A DNA stretch of 64,000 nt from Gracilaria gracilis (taxonomy: Eukaryota; Rhodophyta; Florideophyceae; Gracilariales; Gracilariaceae). The stretch is taken from NCBI GenBank assembly GCA_030374805.1, contig JARGSG010000147.1:26916-90915 (forward strand). The letters run 5' to 3'. The position numbers and the translations under genes are program-made. Positions 50,501 to 64,000 of the stretch are shown here, in pieces. The notes under the pieces were generated by a model. That model saw only the letters and a list, made by a program, of their open reading frames with translations. It did not search any database and had not been told where the DNA came from. Position 1 is the first letter of the stretch. Each line of letters starts with the position of its first letter.

Positions 50501-53500
50501 CTGAGAGTGAAAAACAGGTAATAGAGGTGTAGGGAAGACGTTGTTTTCAGTTTTGAGCAGGAAGGAGGTGAAAAACATTCATAGTGCAAAGAATTTGGGT
50601 TTTATTTTGACTAGGGGTTCATAGGTGGAGGTCAGACGAGAGGCCGAAGTGATGGGCGGTATGCTTGCCTGTTTTGGAGTTAGTTTGGGGCTTGTTCTCA
50701 ACCGTTTAATGTGGCCGCAGTGGCGATTGCTGTGGTTGCAAGGTTTTGTGCCCTGGGAGGGTTTGCTGGGGATGGAGAGATTGGCGGCGTGTATACCACA
50801 TACTAAATGGGAATGAACATAATTGGATTGGTTGATAATCACTGATAGGAAACGTGAAGGTAGCCATGATAGTATTTGGGGGGCTTGTGGTCAGGGTTGT
50901 TTGCATTGTGGTTTTGGTGGTGGTTTGTGCGGGTTATGGTTTCCAATGACCCACTGAACGATTTGGTAGGGGTTCGATAGTGTATATCTATACATAAAGT
51001 GTGTTTACGACTGTCATGAAAGCTAGGGTGCTGGATTTTGGCCCTAGAAGGAAATGGAAGCCAATTGGAAAGTACAGCGATTTCTGTGCTGTTTATGTAA
51101 TAGATTTTGTTACTAGTAATTGACATGACGTGTTGCGGTTTTGAGTGAGATGTTTGAGGAGGATGTGGGAAGAGTATGGGAGAATTCTGAGAGTGAAGAT
51201 TGCGTTTTGTGTAATTGAAAATGGAAAAAAGTAATTGAAAAAAGCGAGAAGTACGTTGAAGGGGGTATAACGGTAGAAAATGGGAATGGGAGACGGTCTG
51301 AGAGTGAAAAACAGGTAATAGAGGTGTAGGGAAGACGTTGTTTTCAGTTTTGAGCAGGAAGGAGGTGAAAAACATTCATAGTGCAAAGAATTTGGGTTTT
51401 ATTTTGACTAGGGGTTCATAGGTGGAGGTCAGACGAGAGGCCGAAGTGATGGGCGGTATGCTTGCCTGTTTTGGAGTTAGTTTGGGGCTTGTTCTCAACC
51501 GTTTAATGTGGCCGCAGTGGCGATTGCTGTGGTTGCAAGGTTTTGTGCCCTGGGAGGGTTTGCTGGGGATGGAGAGATTGGCGGCGTGTATACCACATAC
51601 TAAATGGGAATGAACATAATTGGATTGGTTGATAATCACTGATAGGAAACGTGAAGGTAGCCATGATAGTATTTGGGGGGCTTGTGGTCAGGGTTGTTTG
51701 CATTGTGGTTTTGGTGGTGGTTTGTGCGGGTTATGGTTTCCAATGACCCACTGAACGATTTGGTAGGGGTTCGATAGTGTATATCTATACATAAAGTGTG
51801 TTTACGACTGTCATGAAAGCTAGGGTGCTGGATTTTGGCCCTAGAAGGAAATGGAAGCCAATTGGAAAGTACAGCGATTTCTGTGCTGTTTATGTAATAG
51901 ATTTTGTTACTAGTAATTGACATGACGTGTTGCGGTTTTGAGTGAGATGTTTGAGGAGGATGTGGGAAGAGTATGGGAGAATTCTGAGAGTGAAGATTGC
52001 GTTTTGTGTAATTGAAAATGGAAAAAAGTAATTGAAAAAAGCGAGAAGTACGTTGAAGGGGGTATAACGGTAGAAAATGGGAATGGGAGACGGTCTGAGA
52101 GTGAAAAACAGGTAATAGAGGTGTAGGGAAGACGTTGTTTTCAGTTTTGAGCAGGAAGGAGGTGAAAAACATTCATAGTGCAAAGAATTTGGGTTTTATT
52201 TTGACTAGGGGTTCATAGGTGGAGGTCAGACGAGAGGCCGAAGTGATGGGCGGTATGCTTGCCTGTTTTGGAGTTAGTTTGGGGCTTGTTCTCAACCGTT
52301 TAATGTGGCCGCACTGGCGATTGCTGTGGTTGCAAGGTTTTGTGCCCTGGGAGGGTTTGCTGGGGATGGAGAGATTGGCGGCGTGTATACCACATACTAA
52401 ATGGGAATGAACATAATTGGATTGGTTGATAATCACTGATAGGAAACGTGAAGGTAGCCATGATAGTATTTGGGGGGCTTGTGGTCAGGGTTGTTTGCAT
52501 TGTGGTTTTGGTGGTGGTTTGTGCGGGTTATGGTTTCCAATGACCCACTGAACGATTTGGTAGGGGTTCGATAGTGTATATCTATACATAAAGTGTGTTT
52601 ACGACTGTCATGAAAGCTAGGGTGCTGGATTTTGGCCCTAGAAGGAAATGGAAGCCAATTGGAAAGTACAGCGATTTCTGTGCTGTTTATGTAATAGATT
52701 TTGTTACTAGTAATTGACATGACGTGTTGCGGTTTTGAGTGAGATGTTTGAGGAGGATGTGGGAAGAGTATGGGAGAATTCTGAGAGTGAAGATTGCGTT
52801 TTGTGTAATTGAAAATGGAAAAAAGTAATTGAAAAAAGCGAGAAGTACGTTGAAGGGGGTATAACGGTAGAAAATGGGAATGGGAGACGGTCTGAGAGTG
52901 AAAAACAGGTAATAGAGGTGTAGGGAAGACGTTGTTTTCAGTTTTGAGCAGGAAGGAGGTGAAAAACATTCATAGTGCAAAGAATTTGGGTTTTATTTTG
53001 ACTAGGGGTTCATAGGTGGAGGTCAGACGAGAGGCCGAAGTGATGGGCGGTATGCTTGCCTGTTTTGGAGTTAGTTTGGGGCTTGTTCTCAACCGTTTAA
53101 TGTGGCCGCAGTGGCGATTGCTGTGGTTGCAAGGTTTTGTGCCCTGGGAGGGTTTGCTGGGGATGGAGAGATTGGCGGCGTGTATACCACATACTAAATG
53201 GGAATGAACATAATTGGATTGGTTGATAATCACTGATAGGAAACGTGAAGGTAGCCATGATAGTATTTGGGGGGCTTGTGGTCAGGGTTGTTTGCATTGT
53301 GGTTTTGGTGGTGGTTTGTGCGGGTTATGGTTTCCAATGACCCACTGAACGATTTGGTAGGGGTTCGATAGTGTATATCTATACATAAAGTGTGTTTACG
53401 ACTGTCATGAAAGCTAGGGTGCTGGATTTTGGCCCTAGAAGGAAATGGAAGCCAATTGGAAAGTACAGCGATTTCTGTGCTGTTTATGTAATAGATTTTG

Positions 53501-56500
53501 TTACTAGTAATTGACATGACGTGTTGCGGTTTTGAGTGAGATGTTTGAGGAGGATGTGGGAAGAGTATGGGAGAATTCTGAGAGTGAAGATTGCGTTTTG
53601 TGTAATTGAAAATGGAAAAAAGTAATTGAAAAAAGCGAGAAGTACGTTGAAGGGGGTATAACGGTAGAAAATGGGAATGGGAGACGGTCTGAGAGTGAAA
53701 AACAGGTAATAGAGGTGTAGGGAAGACGTTGTTTTCAGTTTTGAGCAGGAAGGAGGTGAAAAACATTCATAGTGCAAAGAATTTGGGTTTTATTTTGACT
53801 AGGGGTTCATAGGTGGAGGTCAGACGAGAGGCCGAAGTGATGGGCGGTATGCTTGCCTGTTTTGGAGTTAGTTTGGGGCTTGTTCTCAACCGTTTAATGT
53901 GGCCGCAGTGGCGATTGCTGTGGTTGCAAGGTTTTGTGCCCTGGGAGGGTTTGCTGGGGATGGAGAGATTGGCGGCGTGTATACCACATACTAAATGGGA
54001 ATGAACATAATTGGATTGGTTGATAATCACTGATAGGAAACGTGAAGGTAGCCATGATAGTATTTGGGGGGCTTGTGGTCAGGGTTGTTTGCATTGTGGT
54101 TTTGGTGGTGGTTTGTGCGGGTTATGGTTTCCAATGACCCACTGAACGATTTGGTAGGGGTTCGATAGTGTATATCTATACATAAAGTGTGTTTACGACT
54201 GTCATGAAAGCTAGGGTGCTGGATTTTGGCCCTAGAAGGAAATGGAAGCCAATTGGAAAGTACAGCGATTTCTGTGCTGTTTATGTAATAGATTTTGTTA
54301 CTAGTAATTGACATGACGTGTTGCGGTTTTGAGTGAGATGTTTGAGGAGGATGTGGGAAGAGTATGGGAGAATTCTGAGAGTGAAGATTGCGTTTGGTGT
54401 AATTGAAAATGGAAAAAAGTAATTGAAAAAAGCGAGAAGTACGTTGAAGGGGGTATAACGGTAGAAAATGGGAATGGGAGACGGTCTGAGAGTGAAAAAC
54501 AGGTAATAGAGGTGTAGGGAAGACGTTGTTTTCAGTTTTGAGCAGGAAGGAGGTGAAAAACATTCATAGTGCAAAGAATTTGGGTTTTATTTTGACTAGG
54601 GGTTCATAGGTGGAGGTCAGACGAGAGGCCGAAGTGATGGGCGGTATGCTTGCCTGTTTTGGAGTTAGTTTGGGGCTTGTTCTCAACCGTTTAATGTGGC
54701 CGCAGTGGCGATTGCTGTGGTTGCAAGGTTTTGTGCCCTGGGAGGGTTTGCTGGGGATGGAGAGATTGGCGGCGTGTATACCACATACTAAATGGGAATG
54801 AACATAATTGGATTGGTTGATAATCACTGATAGGAAACGTGAAGGTAGCCATGATAGTATTTGGGGGGCTTGTGGTCAGGGTTGTTTGCATTGTGGTTTT
54901 GGTGGTGGTTTGTGCGGGTTATGGTTTCCAATGACCCACTGAACGATTTGGTAGGGGTTCGATAGTGTATATCTATACATAAAGTGTGTTTACGACTGTC
55001 ATGAAAGCTAGGGTGCTGGATTTTGGCCCTAGAAGGAAATGGAAGCCAATTGGAAAGTACAGCGATTTCTGTGCTGTTTATGTAATAGATTTTGTTACTA
55101 GTAATTGACATGACGTGTTGCGGTTTTGAGTGAGATGTTTGAGGAGGATGTGGGAAGAGTATGGGAGAATTCTGAGAGTGAAGATTGCGTTTTGTGTAAT
55201 TGAAAATGGAAAAAAGTAATTGAAAAAAGCGAGAAGTACGTTGAAGGGGGTATAACGGTAGAAAATGGGAATGGGAGACGGTCTGAGAGTGAAAAACAGG
55301 TAATAGAGGTGTAGGGAAGACGTTGTTTTCAGTTTTGAGCAGGAAGGAGGTGAAAAACATTCATAGTGCAAAGAATTTGGGTTTTATTTTGACTAGGGGT
55401 TCATAGGTGGAGGTCAGACGAGAGGCCGAAGTGATGGGCGGTATGCTTGCCTGTTTTGGAGTTAGTTTGGGGCTTGTTCTCAACCGTTTAATGTGGCCGC
55501 AGTGGCGATTGCTGTGGTTGCAAGGTTTTGTGCCCTGGGAGGGTTTGCTGGGGATGGAGAGATTGGCGGCGTGTATACCACATACTAAATGGGAATGAAC
55601 ATAATTGGATTGGTTGAGTGAAGGTAGCCATGATAGTATTTGGGGGGCTTGTGGTCAGGGTTGTTTGCATTGTGGTTTTGGTGGTGGTTTGTGCGGGTTA
55701 TGGTTTCCAATGACCCACTGAACGATTTGGTAGGGGTTCGATAGTGTATATCTATACATAAAGTGTGTTTACGACTGTCATGAAAGCTAGGGTGCTGGAT
55801 TTTGGCCCTAGAAGGAAATGGAAGCCAATTGGAAAGTACAGCGATTTCTGTGCTGTTTATGTAATAGATTTTGTTACTAGTAATTGACATGACGTGTTGC
55901 GGTTTTGAGTGAGATGTTTGAGGAGGATGTGGGAAGAGTATGGGAGAATTCTGAGAGTGAAGATTGCGTTTTGTGTAATTGAAAATGGAAAAAAGTAATT
56001 GAAAAAAGCGAGAAGTACGTTGAAGGGGGTATAACGGTAGAAAATGGGAATGGGAGACGGTCTGAGAGTGAAAAACAGGTAATAGAGGTGTAGGGAAGAC
56101 GTTGTTTTCAGTTTTGAGCAGGAAGGAGGTGAAAAACATTCATAGTGCAAAGAATTTGGGTTTTATTTTGACTAGGGGTTCATAGGTGGAGGTCAGACGA
56201 GAGGCCGAAGTGATGGGCGGTATGCTTGCCTGTTTTGGAGTTAGTTTGGGGCTTGTTCTCAACCGTTTAATGTGGGCCGCAGTGGCGATTGCTGTGGTTG
56301 CAAGGTTTTGTGCCCTGGGAGGGTTTGCTGGGGATGGAGAGATTGGCGGCGTGTATACCACATACTAAATGGGAATGAACATAATTGGATTGGTTGAGTG
56401 AAGGTAGCCATGATAGTATTTGGGGGGCTTGTGGTCAGGGTTGTTTGCATTGTGGTTTTGGTGGTGGTTTGTGCGGGTTATGGTTTCCAATGACCCACTG

Positions 56501-59500
56501 AACGATTTGGTAGGGGTTCGATAGTGTATATCTATACATAAAGTGTGTTTACGACTGTCATGAAAGCTAGGGTGCTGGATTTTGGCCCTAGAAGGAAATG
56601 GAAGCCAATTGGAAAGTACAGCGATTTCTGTGCTGTTTATGTAATAGATTTTGTTACTAGTAATTGACATGACGTGTTGCGGTTTTGAGTGAGATGTTTG
56701 AGGAGGATGTGGGAAGAGTATGGGAGAATTCTGAGAGTGAAGATTGCGTTTTGTGTAATTGAAAATGGAAAAAAGTAATTGAAAAAAGCGAGAAGTACGT
56801 TGAAGGGGGTATAACGGTAGAAAATGGGAATGGGAGACGGTCTGAGAGTGACAAAACAGGTAATAGAGGTGTAGGGAAGACGTTGTTTTCAGTTTTGAGC
56901 AGGAAGGAGGTGAAAAACATTCATAGTGCAAAGAATTTGGGTTTTATTTTGACTAGGGGTTCATAGGTGGAGGTCAGACGAGAGGCCGAAGTGATGGGCG
57001 GTATGCTTGCCTGTTTTGGAGTTAGTTTGGGGCTTGTTCTCAACCGTTTAATGTGGCCGCACTGGCGATTGCTGTGGTTGCAAGGTTTTGTGCCCTGGGA
57101 GGGTTTGCTGGGGATGGAGAGATTGGCGGCGTGTATACCACATACTAAATGGGAATGAACATAATTGGATTGGTTGAGTGAAGGTAGCCATGATAGTATT
57201 TGGGGGGCTTGTGGTCAGGGTTGTTTGCATTGTGGTTTTGGTGGTGGTTTGTGCGGGTTATGGTTTCCAATGACCCACTGAACGATTTGGTAGGGGTTCG
57301 ATAGTGTATATCTATACATAAAGTGTGTTTACGACTGTCATGAAAGCTAGGGTGCTGGATTTTGGCCCTAGAAGGAAATGGAAGCCAATTGGAAAGTACA
57401 GCGATTTCTGTGCTGTTTATGTAATAGATTTTGTTACTAGTAATTGACATGACGTGTTGCGGTTTTGAGTGAGATGTTTGAGGAGGATGTGGGAAGAGTA
57501 TGGGAGAATTCTGAGAGTGAAGATTGCGTTTTGTGTAATTGAAAATGGAAAAAAGTAATTGAAAAAAGCGAGAAGTACGTTGAAGGGGGTATAACGGTAG
57601 AAAATGGGAATGGGAGACGGTCTGAGAGTGAAAAACAGGTAATAGAGGTGTAGGGAAGACGTTGTTTTCAGTTTTGAGCAGGAAGGAGGTGAAAAACATT
57701 CATAGTGCAAAAGAATTTGGGTTTTATTTTGACTAGGGGTTCATAGGTGGAGGTCAGACGAGAGGCCGAAGTGATGGGCGGTATGCTTGCCTGTTTTGGA
57801 GTTAGTTTGGGGCTTGTTCTCAACCGTTTAATGTGGCCGCACTGGCGATTGCTGTGGTTGCAAGGTTTTGTGCCCTGGGAGGGTTTGCTGGGGATGGAGA
57901 GATTGGCGGCGTGTATACCACATACTAAATGGGAATGAACATAATTGGATTGGTTGATAATCACTGATAGGAAACGTGAAGGTAGCCATGATAGTATTTG
58001 GGGGGCTTGTGGTCAGGGTTGTTTGCATTGTGGTTTTGGTGGTGGTTTGTGCGGGTTATGGTTTCCAATGACCCACTGAACGATTTGGTAGGGGTTCGAT
58101 AGTGTATATCTATACATAAAGTGTGTTTACGACTGTCATGAAAAGCTAGGGTGCTGGATTTTGGCCCTAGAAGGAAATGGAAGCCAATTGGAAAGTACAG
58201 CGATTTCTGTGCTGTTTATGTAATAGATTTTGTTACTAGTAATTGACATGACGTGTTGCGGTTTTGAGTGAGATGTTTGAGGAGGATGTGGGAAGAGTAT
58301 GGGAGAATTCTGAGAGTGAAGATTGCGGTTTTGTGTAATTGAAAATGGAAAAAAAGTAATTGAAAAAAGCGAGAAGTACGTTGAAGGGGGTATAACGGTA
58401 GAAAATGGGAATGGGAGACGGTCTGAGAGTGAAAAACAGGTAATAGAGGTGTAGGGAAGACGTTGTTTTCAGTTTTGAGCAGGAAGGAGGTGAAAAACAT
58501 TCATAGTGCAAAGAATTTGGGTTTTATTTTGACTAGGGGTTCATAGGTGGAGGTCAGACGAGAGGCCGAAGTGATGGGCGGTATGCTTGCCTGTTTTGGA
58601 GTTAGTTTGGGGCTTGTTCTCAACCGTTTAATGTGGCCGCACTGGCGATTGCTGTGGTTGCAAGGTTTTGTGCCCTGGGAGGGTTTGCTGGGGATGGAGA
58701 GATTGGCGGCGTGTATACCACATACTAAATGGGAATGAACATAATTGGATTGGTTGATAATCACTGATAGGAAACGTGAAGGTAGCCATGATAGTATTTG
58801 GGGGGCTTGTGGTCAGGGTTGTTTGCATTGTGGTTTTGGTGGTGGTTTGTGCGGGTTATGGTTTCCAATGACCCACTGAACGATTTGGTAGGGGTTCGAT
58901 AGTGTATATCTATACATAAAGTGTGTTTACGACCTGTCATGAAAGCTAGGGTGCTGGATTTTGGCCCTAGAAGGAAATGGAAGCCAATTGGAAAGTACAG
59001 CGATTTCTGTGCTGTTTATGTAATAGATTTTGTTACTAGTAATTGACATGACGTGTTGCGGTTTTGAGTGAGATGTTTGAGGAGGATGTGGGGAAGAGTA
59101 TGGGAGAATTCTGAGAGTGAAGATTGCGTTTTGTGTAATTGAAAATGGAAAAAAGTAATTGAAAAAAGCGAGAAGTACGTTGAAGGGGGTATAACGGTAG
59201 AAAATGGGAATGGGAGACGGTCTGAGAGTGAAAAACAGGTAATAGAGGTGTAGGGAAGACGTTGTTTTCAGTTTTGAGCAGGAAGGAGGTGAAAAACATT
59301 CATAGTGCAAAGAATTTGGGTTTTATTTTGACTAGGGGTTCATAGGTGGAGGTCAGACGAGAGGCCGAAGTGATGGGCGGTATGCTTGCCTGTTTTGGAG
59401 TTAGTTTGGGGCTTGTTCTCAACCGTTTAATGTGGCCGCAGTGGCGATTGCTGTGGTTGCAAAGGTTTTGTGCCCTGGGAGGGTTTGCTGGGGATGGAGA

Positions 59501-62500
59501 GATTGGCGGCGTGTATACCACATACTAAATGGGAATGAGCATAATTGGATTGGTTGAGTGAAGGTAGCCATGATAGTATTTGGGGGGCTTGTGGTCAGGG
59601 TTGTTTGCATTGTGGTTTTGGTGGTGGTTTGTGCGGGTTATGGTTTCCAATGACCCACTGAACGATTTGGTAGGGGTTCGATAGTGTATATCTATACATA
59701 AAGTGTGTTTACGACTGTCATGAAAGCTAGGGTGCTGGATTTTGGCCCTAGAAGGAAATGGAAGCCAATTGGAAAGTACAGCGATTTCTGTGCTGTTTAT
59801 GTAGTAGATTTTGTTACTAGTAATTGACATGACGTGTTGCGGTTTTGAGTGAGATGTTTGAGGAGGATGTGGGAAGAGTATGGAGAATTCTGAGAGTGAA
59901 GATTGCGTTTTGTGTAATTGAAAATGGAAAAAAGTAATTGAAAAAAGCGAGAAGTACGTTGAAGGGGGTATAACGGTAGAAAATGGGAATGGGAGACGGT
60001 CCGAGAGTGAAAAACAGGTAATAGAGGTGTAGGGAAGACGTTGTTTTCAGTTTTGAGCAGGAAGGAGGTGAAAAACATTCATAGTGCAAAGAATTTGGGT
60101 TTTATTTTGACTAGGGGTTCATAGGTGGAGGTCAGACGAGAGGCCGAAGTGATGGGCGGTATGCTTGCCTGTTTTGGAGTTTGTTTGGGGCTTGTTCTCA
60201 ACCGTTTAATGTGGCCGCAGTGGCGATTGCTGTGGTTGCAAGGTTTTGTGCCCTGGGAGGGTTTGCTGGGGATGGAGAGATTGGCGGCGTGTATACCACA
60301 TACTAAATGGGAATTAGCATAATTGGATTGGTTGATAATCACTGATAGGGAACGTGAAGGTAGCCATGATAGTATTTGGGGGGCTTGTGGTCAGGGTTGT
60401 TTGCATTGTGGTTTTGGTGGTGGTTTGTGCGGGTTATGGTTTCCAATGACCCACTGAACGATTTGGTAGGGGTTCGATAGTGTATATCTATACATAAAGT
60501 GTGTTTACGACTGTCATGAAAGCTAGGGTGCTGGATTTTTGGCCCTAGAAGGAAATGGAAGCCAATTGGAAAGTACAGCGATTTCTGTGCTGTTTATGTA
60601 GTAGATTTTGTTACTAGTAATTGACATGACGTGTTGCGGTTTTGAGTGAGATGTTTGAGGAGGATGTGGGAAGAGTATGGGAGAATTCTGAGAGTGAAGA
60701 TTGCGTTTTGTGTAATTGAAAATGGAAAAAAGTAATTGAAAAAAGCGAGAAGTACGTTGAAGGGGGTATAACGGTAGAAAATGGGAATGGGAGACGGTCC
60801 GAGAGTGAAAAACAGGTAATAGAGGTGTAGGGAAGACGTTGTTTTCAGTTTTGAGCAGGAAGGAGGTGAAAAACATTCATAGTGCAAAGAATTTGGGTTT
60901 TATTTTGACTAGGGGTTCATAGGTGGAGGTCAGACGAGAGGCCGAAGTGATGGGCGGTATGCTTGCCTGTTTTGGAGTTTGTTTGGGGCTTGTTCTCAAC
61001 CGTTTAATGTGGCCGCAGTGCCGATTGCTGTGGTTGCAAGGTTTTGTGCCCTGGGAGGGTTTGCTGGGGATGGAGAGATTGGCGGCGTGTATACCACATA
61101 CTAAATGGGAATTAGCATAATTGGATTGGTTGAGTGAAGGTAGCCATGATAGTATTTGGGGGGCTTGTGGTCAGGGTTGTTTGCATTGTGGTTTTGGTGG
61201 TGGTTTGTGCGGGTTATGGTTTCCAATGACCCACTGAACGATTTGGTAGGGGTTCGATAGTGTATATCTATACATAAAGTGTGTTTACGACTGTCATGAA
61301 AGCTAGGGTGCTGGATTTTGGCCCTAGAAGGAAATGGAAGCCAATTGGAAAGTACAGCGATTTCTGTGCTGTTTATGTAGTAGATTTTGTTACTAGTAAT
61401 TGACATGACGTGTTGCGGTTTTGAGTGAGATGTTTGAGGAGGATGTGGGAAGAGTATGGGAGAATTCTGAGAGTGAAGATTGCGTTTTGTGTAATTGAAA
61501 ATGGAAAAAAGTAATTGAAAAAAGCGAGAAGTACGTTGAAGGGGGTATAACGGTAGAAAATGGGAATGGAGACGGTCCGAGAGTGAAAAACAGGTAATAG
61601 AGGTGTAGGGAAGACGTTGTTTTCAGTTTTGAGCAGGAAGGAGGTGAAAAACATTCATAGTGCAAAGAATTTGGGTTTTATTTTGACTAGGGGTTCATAG
61701 GTGGAGGTCAGACGAGAGGCCGAAGTGATGGGCGGTATGCTTGCCTGTTTTGGAGTTTGTTTGGGGCTTGTTCTCAACCGTTTAATGTGGCCGCAGTGCC
61801 GATTGCTGTGGTTGCAAGGTTTTGTGCCCTGGGAGGGTTTGCTGGGGATGGAGAGATTGGCGGCGTGTATACCACATACTAAATGGGAATTAGCATAATT
61901 GGATTGGTTGATAATCACTGATAGGGAACGTGAAGGTAGCCATGATAGTATTTGGGGGGCTTGTGGTCAGGGTTTGTTTGCATTGTGGTTTTGGTGGTGG
62001 TTTGTGCGGGTTATGGTTTCCAATGACCCACTGAACGATTTGGTAGGGGTTCGATAGTGTATATCTATACATAAAGTGTGTTTACGACTGTCATGAAAGC
62101 TAGGGTGCTGGATTTTGGCCCTAGAAGGAAATGGAAGCCAATTGGAAAGTACAGCGATTTCTGTGCTGTTTATGTAGTAGATTTTGTTACTAGTAATTGA
62201 CATGACGTGTTGCGGTTTTGAGTGAGATGTTTGAGGAGGATGTGGGAAGAGTATGGGAGAATTCTGAGAGTGAAGATTGCGTTTTGTGTAATTGAAAATG
62301 GAAAAAAGTAATTGAAAAAAGCGAGAAGTACGTTGAAGGGGGTATAACGGTAGAAAATGGGAATGGGAGACGGTCCGAGAGTGAAAAACAGGTAATAGAG
62401 GTGTAGGGAAGACGTTGTTTTCAGTTTTGAGCAGGAAGGAGGTGAAAAACATTCATAGTGCAAAGAATTTGGGTTTTATTTTGACTAGGGGTTCATAGGT

Positions 62501-64000
62501 GGAGGTCAGACGAGAGGCCGAAGTGATGGGCGGTATGCTTGCCTGTTTTGGAGTTTGTTTGGGGCTTGTTCTCAACCGTTTAATGTGGCCGCAGTGCCGA
62601 TTGCTGTGGTTGCAAGGTTTTGTGCCCTGGGAGGGTTTGCTGGGGATGGAGAGATTGGCGGCGTGTATACCACATACTAAATGGGAATTAGCATAATTTG
62701 GATATTGATAGGGAACGTGAAGGTAGCCATGATAGTATTTGGGGGGCTTGTGGTCAGGGTTGTTTGCATTGTGGTTTTGGTGGTGGTTTGTGCGGGTTAT
62801 GGTTTCCAATGACCCACTGAACGATTTGGTAGGGGTTCGATAGTGTATATCTATACATAAAGTGTGTTTACGACTGTCATGAAAGCTAGGGTGCTGGATT
62901 TTGGCCCTAGAAGGAAATGGAAGCCAATTGGAAAGTACAGCGATTTCTGTGCTGTTTATGTAGTAGATTTTGTTACTAGTAATTGACATGACGTGTTGCG
63001 GTTTTGAGTGAGATGTTTGAGGAGGATGTGGGAAGAGTATGGGAGAATTCTGAGAGTGAAGATTGCGTTTTGTGTAATTGAAAATGGAAAAAAGTAATTG
63101 AAAAAAGCGAGAAGTACGTTGAAGGGGGTATAACGGTAGAAAATGGGAATGGGAGACGGTCCGAGAGTGAAAAACAGGTAATAGAGGTGTAGGGAAGACG
63201 TTGTTTTCAGTTTTGAGCAGGAAGGAGGTGAAAAACATTCATAGTGCAAAGAATTTGGGTTTTATTTTGACTAGGGGTTCATAGGTGGAGGTCAGACGAG
63301 AGGCCGAAGTGATGGGCGGTATGCTTGCCTGTTTTGGAGTTTGTTTGGGGCTTGTTCTCAACCGTTTAATGTGGCCGCAGTGCCGATTGCTGTGGTTGCA
63401 AGGTTTTGTGCCCTGGGAGGGTTTGCTGGGGATGGAGAGATTGGCGGCGTGTATACCACATACTAAATGGGAATTAGCATAATTGGATTGGTTGATAATC
63501 ACTGATAGGAAACGTGAAGGTAGCCATGATAGTATTTGGGGGGCTTGTGGTCAGGGTTGTTTGCATTGTGTTTTGGTGGTGGTTTGTGCGGGTTATGGTT
63601 TCCAATGACCCACTGAACGATTTGGTAGGGGTTCGATAGTGTATATCTATACATAAAGTGTGTTTACGACTGTCATGAAAGCTAGGGTGCTGGATTTTGG
63701 CCCTAGAAGGAAATGGAAGCCAATTGGAAAGTACAGCGATTTCTGTGCTGTTTATGTAGTAGATTTTGTTACTAGTAATTGACATGACGTGTTGCGGTTT
63801 TGAGTGAGATGTTTGAGGAGGATGTGGGAAGAGTATGGGAGAATTCTGAGAGTGAAGATTGCGTTTTGTGTAATTGAAAATGGAAAAAAAGTAATTGAAA
63901 AAAGCGAGAAGTACGTTGAAGGGGGTATAACGGTAGAAAATGGGAATGAGGAGACGGTCCGAGAGTGAAAAACAGGTAATAGAGGTGTAGGGAAGACGTT
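47571..64000 (+). repeat. satellite array, 779/797-bp unit, at least 20 tandem copies
   Basis: Head-to-tail copies run from TTTAATGTGG at 47571 to the window end. Anchor positions (start of GGTGGAGGTCAG, offset by two bases): 48288, 49067, 49846, 50625, 51422, 52219, 53016, 53813, 54610, 55407, 56186, 56967, 57747, 58547, 59346, 60125, 60923, 61701, 62499, 63285. Steps are near 779 (short) or 797 (long). Long units have GATAATCACTGATAGGAAAC where short ones have AG. One unit (62499) is 786 bp, with an intermediate form. Copies are almost identical, so the array was made or homogenised recently. ORFs inside (minus-strand 178-184 codons, plus-strand 63 codons) repeat with the unit and are not evidence of genes. 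Confidence 0.95.

Noticed and set aside
47705-63785. Repeated minus-strand ORFs of 178-184 codons and plus-strand ORFs of 63 codons in every satellite unit, as a multigene family
   Set aside because: The units are almost identical at every base, so an ORF in one is an ORF in all. There is no sign of codon-level selection, the composition is low-complexity, and single-base indels in later units break the frames freely.
47571-64000. CRISPR-like array
   Set aside because: The unit is about 780 bp without spacers, and the genome is eukaryotic.

Overview
The window looks like nuclear DNA of a eukaryote, most likely a red alga with a compact, intron-poor, transposon-rich genome (a florideophyte such as Chondrus is my best guess; this is inference). 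The evidence is: long single-exon genes with short spacers and AATAAA-type signals; eukaryotic tRNA genes with Pol III T-runs; a nuclear gene for a mitochondrial-type ribosomal protein uS14; a LURP-one-related gene; RRP9 and SMC6 homologues; and Ty3/gypsy chromovirus, PIF/Harbinger, pogo/Tigger and MULE-like elements. I saw no bacterial operon features.

Layout. 0-2.4 kb: three near-identical tRNA-Pro(CGG) genes on both strands. 4.1-9.6 kb: the ordinary gene block, with a LURP-one-related protein (-), a tRNA-Asp(GTC) carrying a 12-nt insertion in its D loop, uS14m, a small protein with an N-myristoylation-like start, and a secreted heparinase II/III-like protein. 9.6-13.6 kb: AT-rich, mostly empty, with one coiled-coil ORF that lacks a start. 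13.6-19.6 kb: a graveyard of conserved genes. It holds an SMC6 copy whose hinge and second coiled coil have been flipped in place, a 344-bp miniature LTR retrotransposon with copia-type primer site, polypurine tract and target duplication, a broken RRP9 (U3-55K) gene and a broken PIF/Harbinger transposase. 19.9-21.9 kb: a complete but broken pogo/Tigger transposon.

22.3-38.9 kb: two nested Ty3/gypsy chromoviruses in opposite orientation. The inner element (24029-35884, + strand) has 995-bp LTRs, gag, protease, RT, RNase H, integrase and a chromodomain. It sits in the antisense ORF of an older, 5'-truncated minus-strand relative, with a 5-bp target duplication that restores that ORF's frame. 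Both elements carry a related long antisense ORF between chromodomain and 3' LTR. A 291-bp foldback element built of 11-bp repeats interrupts the same outer ORF, with a 4-bp target duplication.

38.9-44.4 kb: an AT-rich island around an intact 917-aa MULE-like transposase gene. 44.4-45.6 kb: an intact gene for a basic, Ser/Pro-rich protein with Cys/His clusters. 45.7-46.95 kb: a GC-rich minisatellite of short hairpins. 47.57-64.0 kb: at least 20 head-to-tail copies of a ~779/797-bp satellite that runs off the window end.

Only the 4.1-9.6 kb block, the MULE-like gene and the 44.4 kb gene look intact. Most other coding sequence carries stops or frameshifts, four of them TGA at a conserved Trp position.
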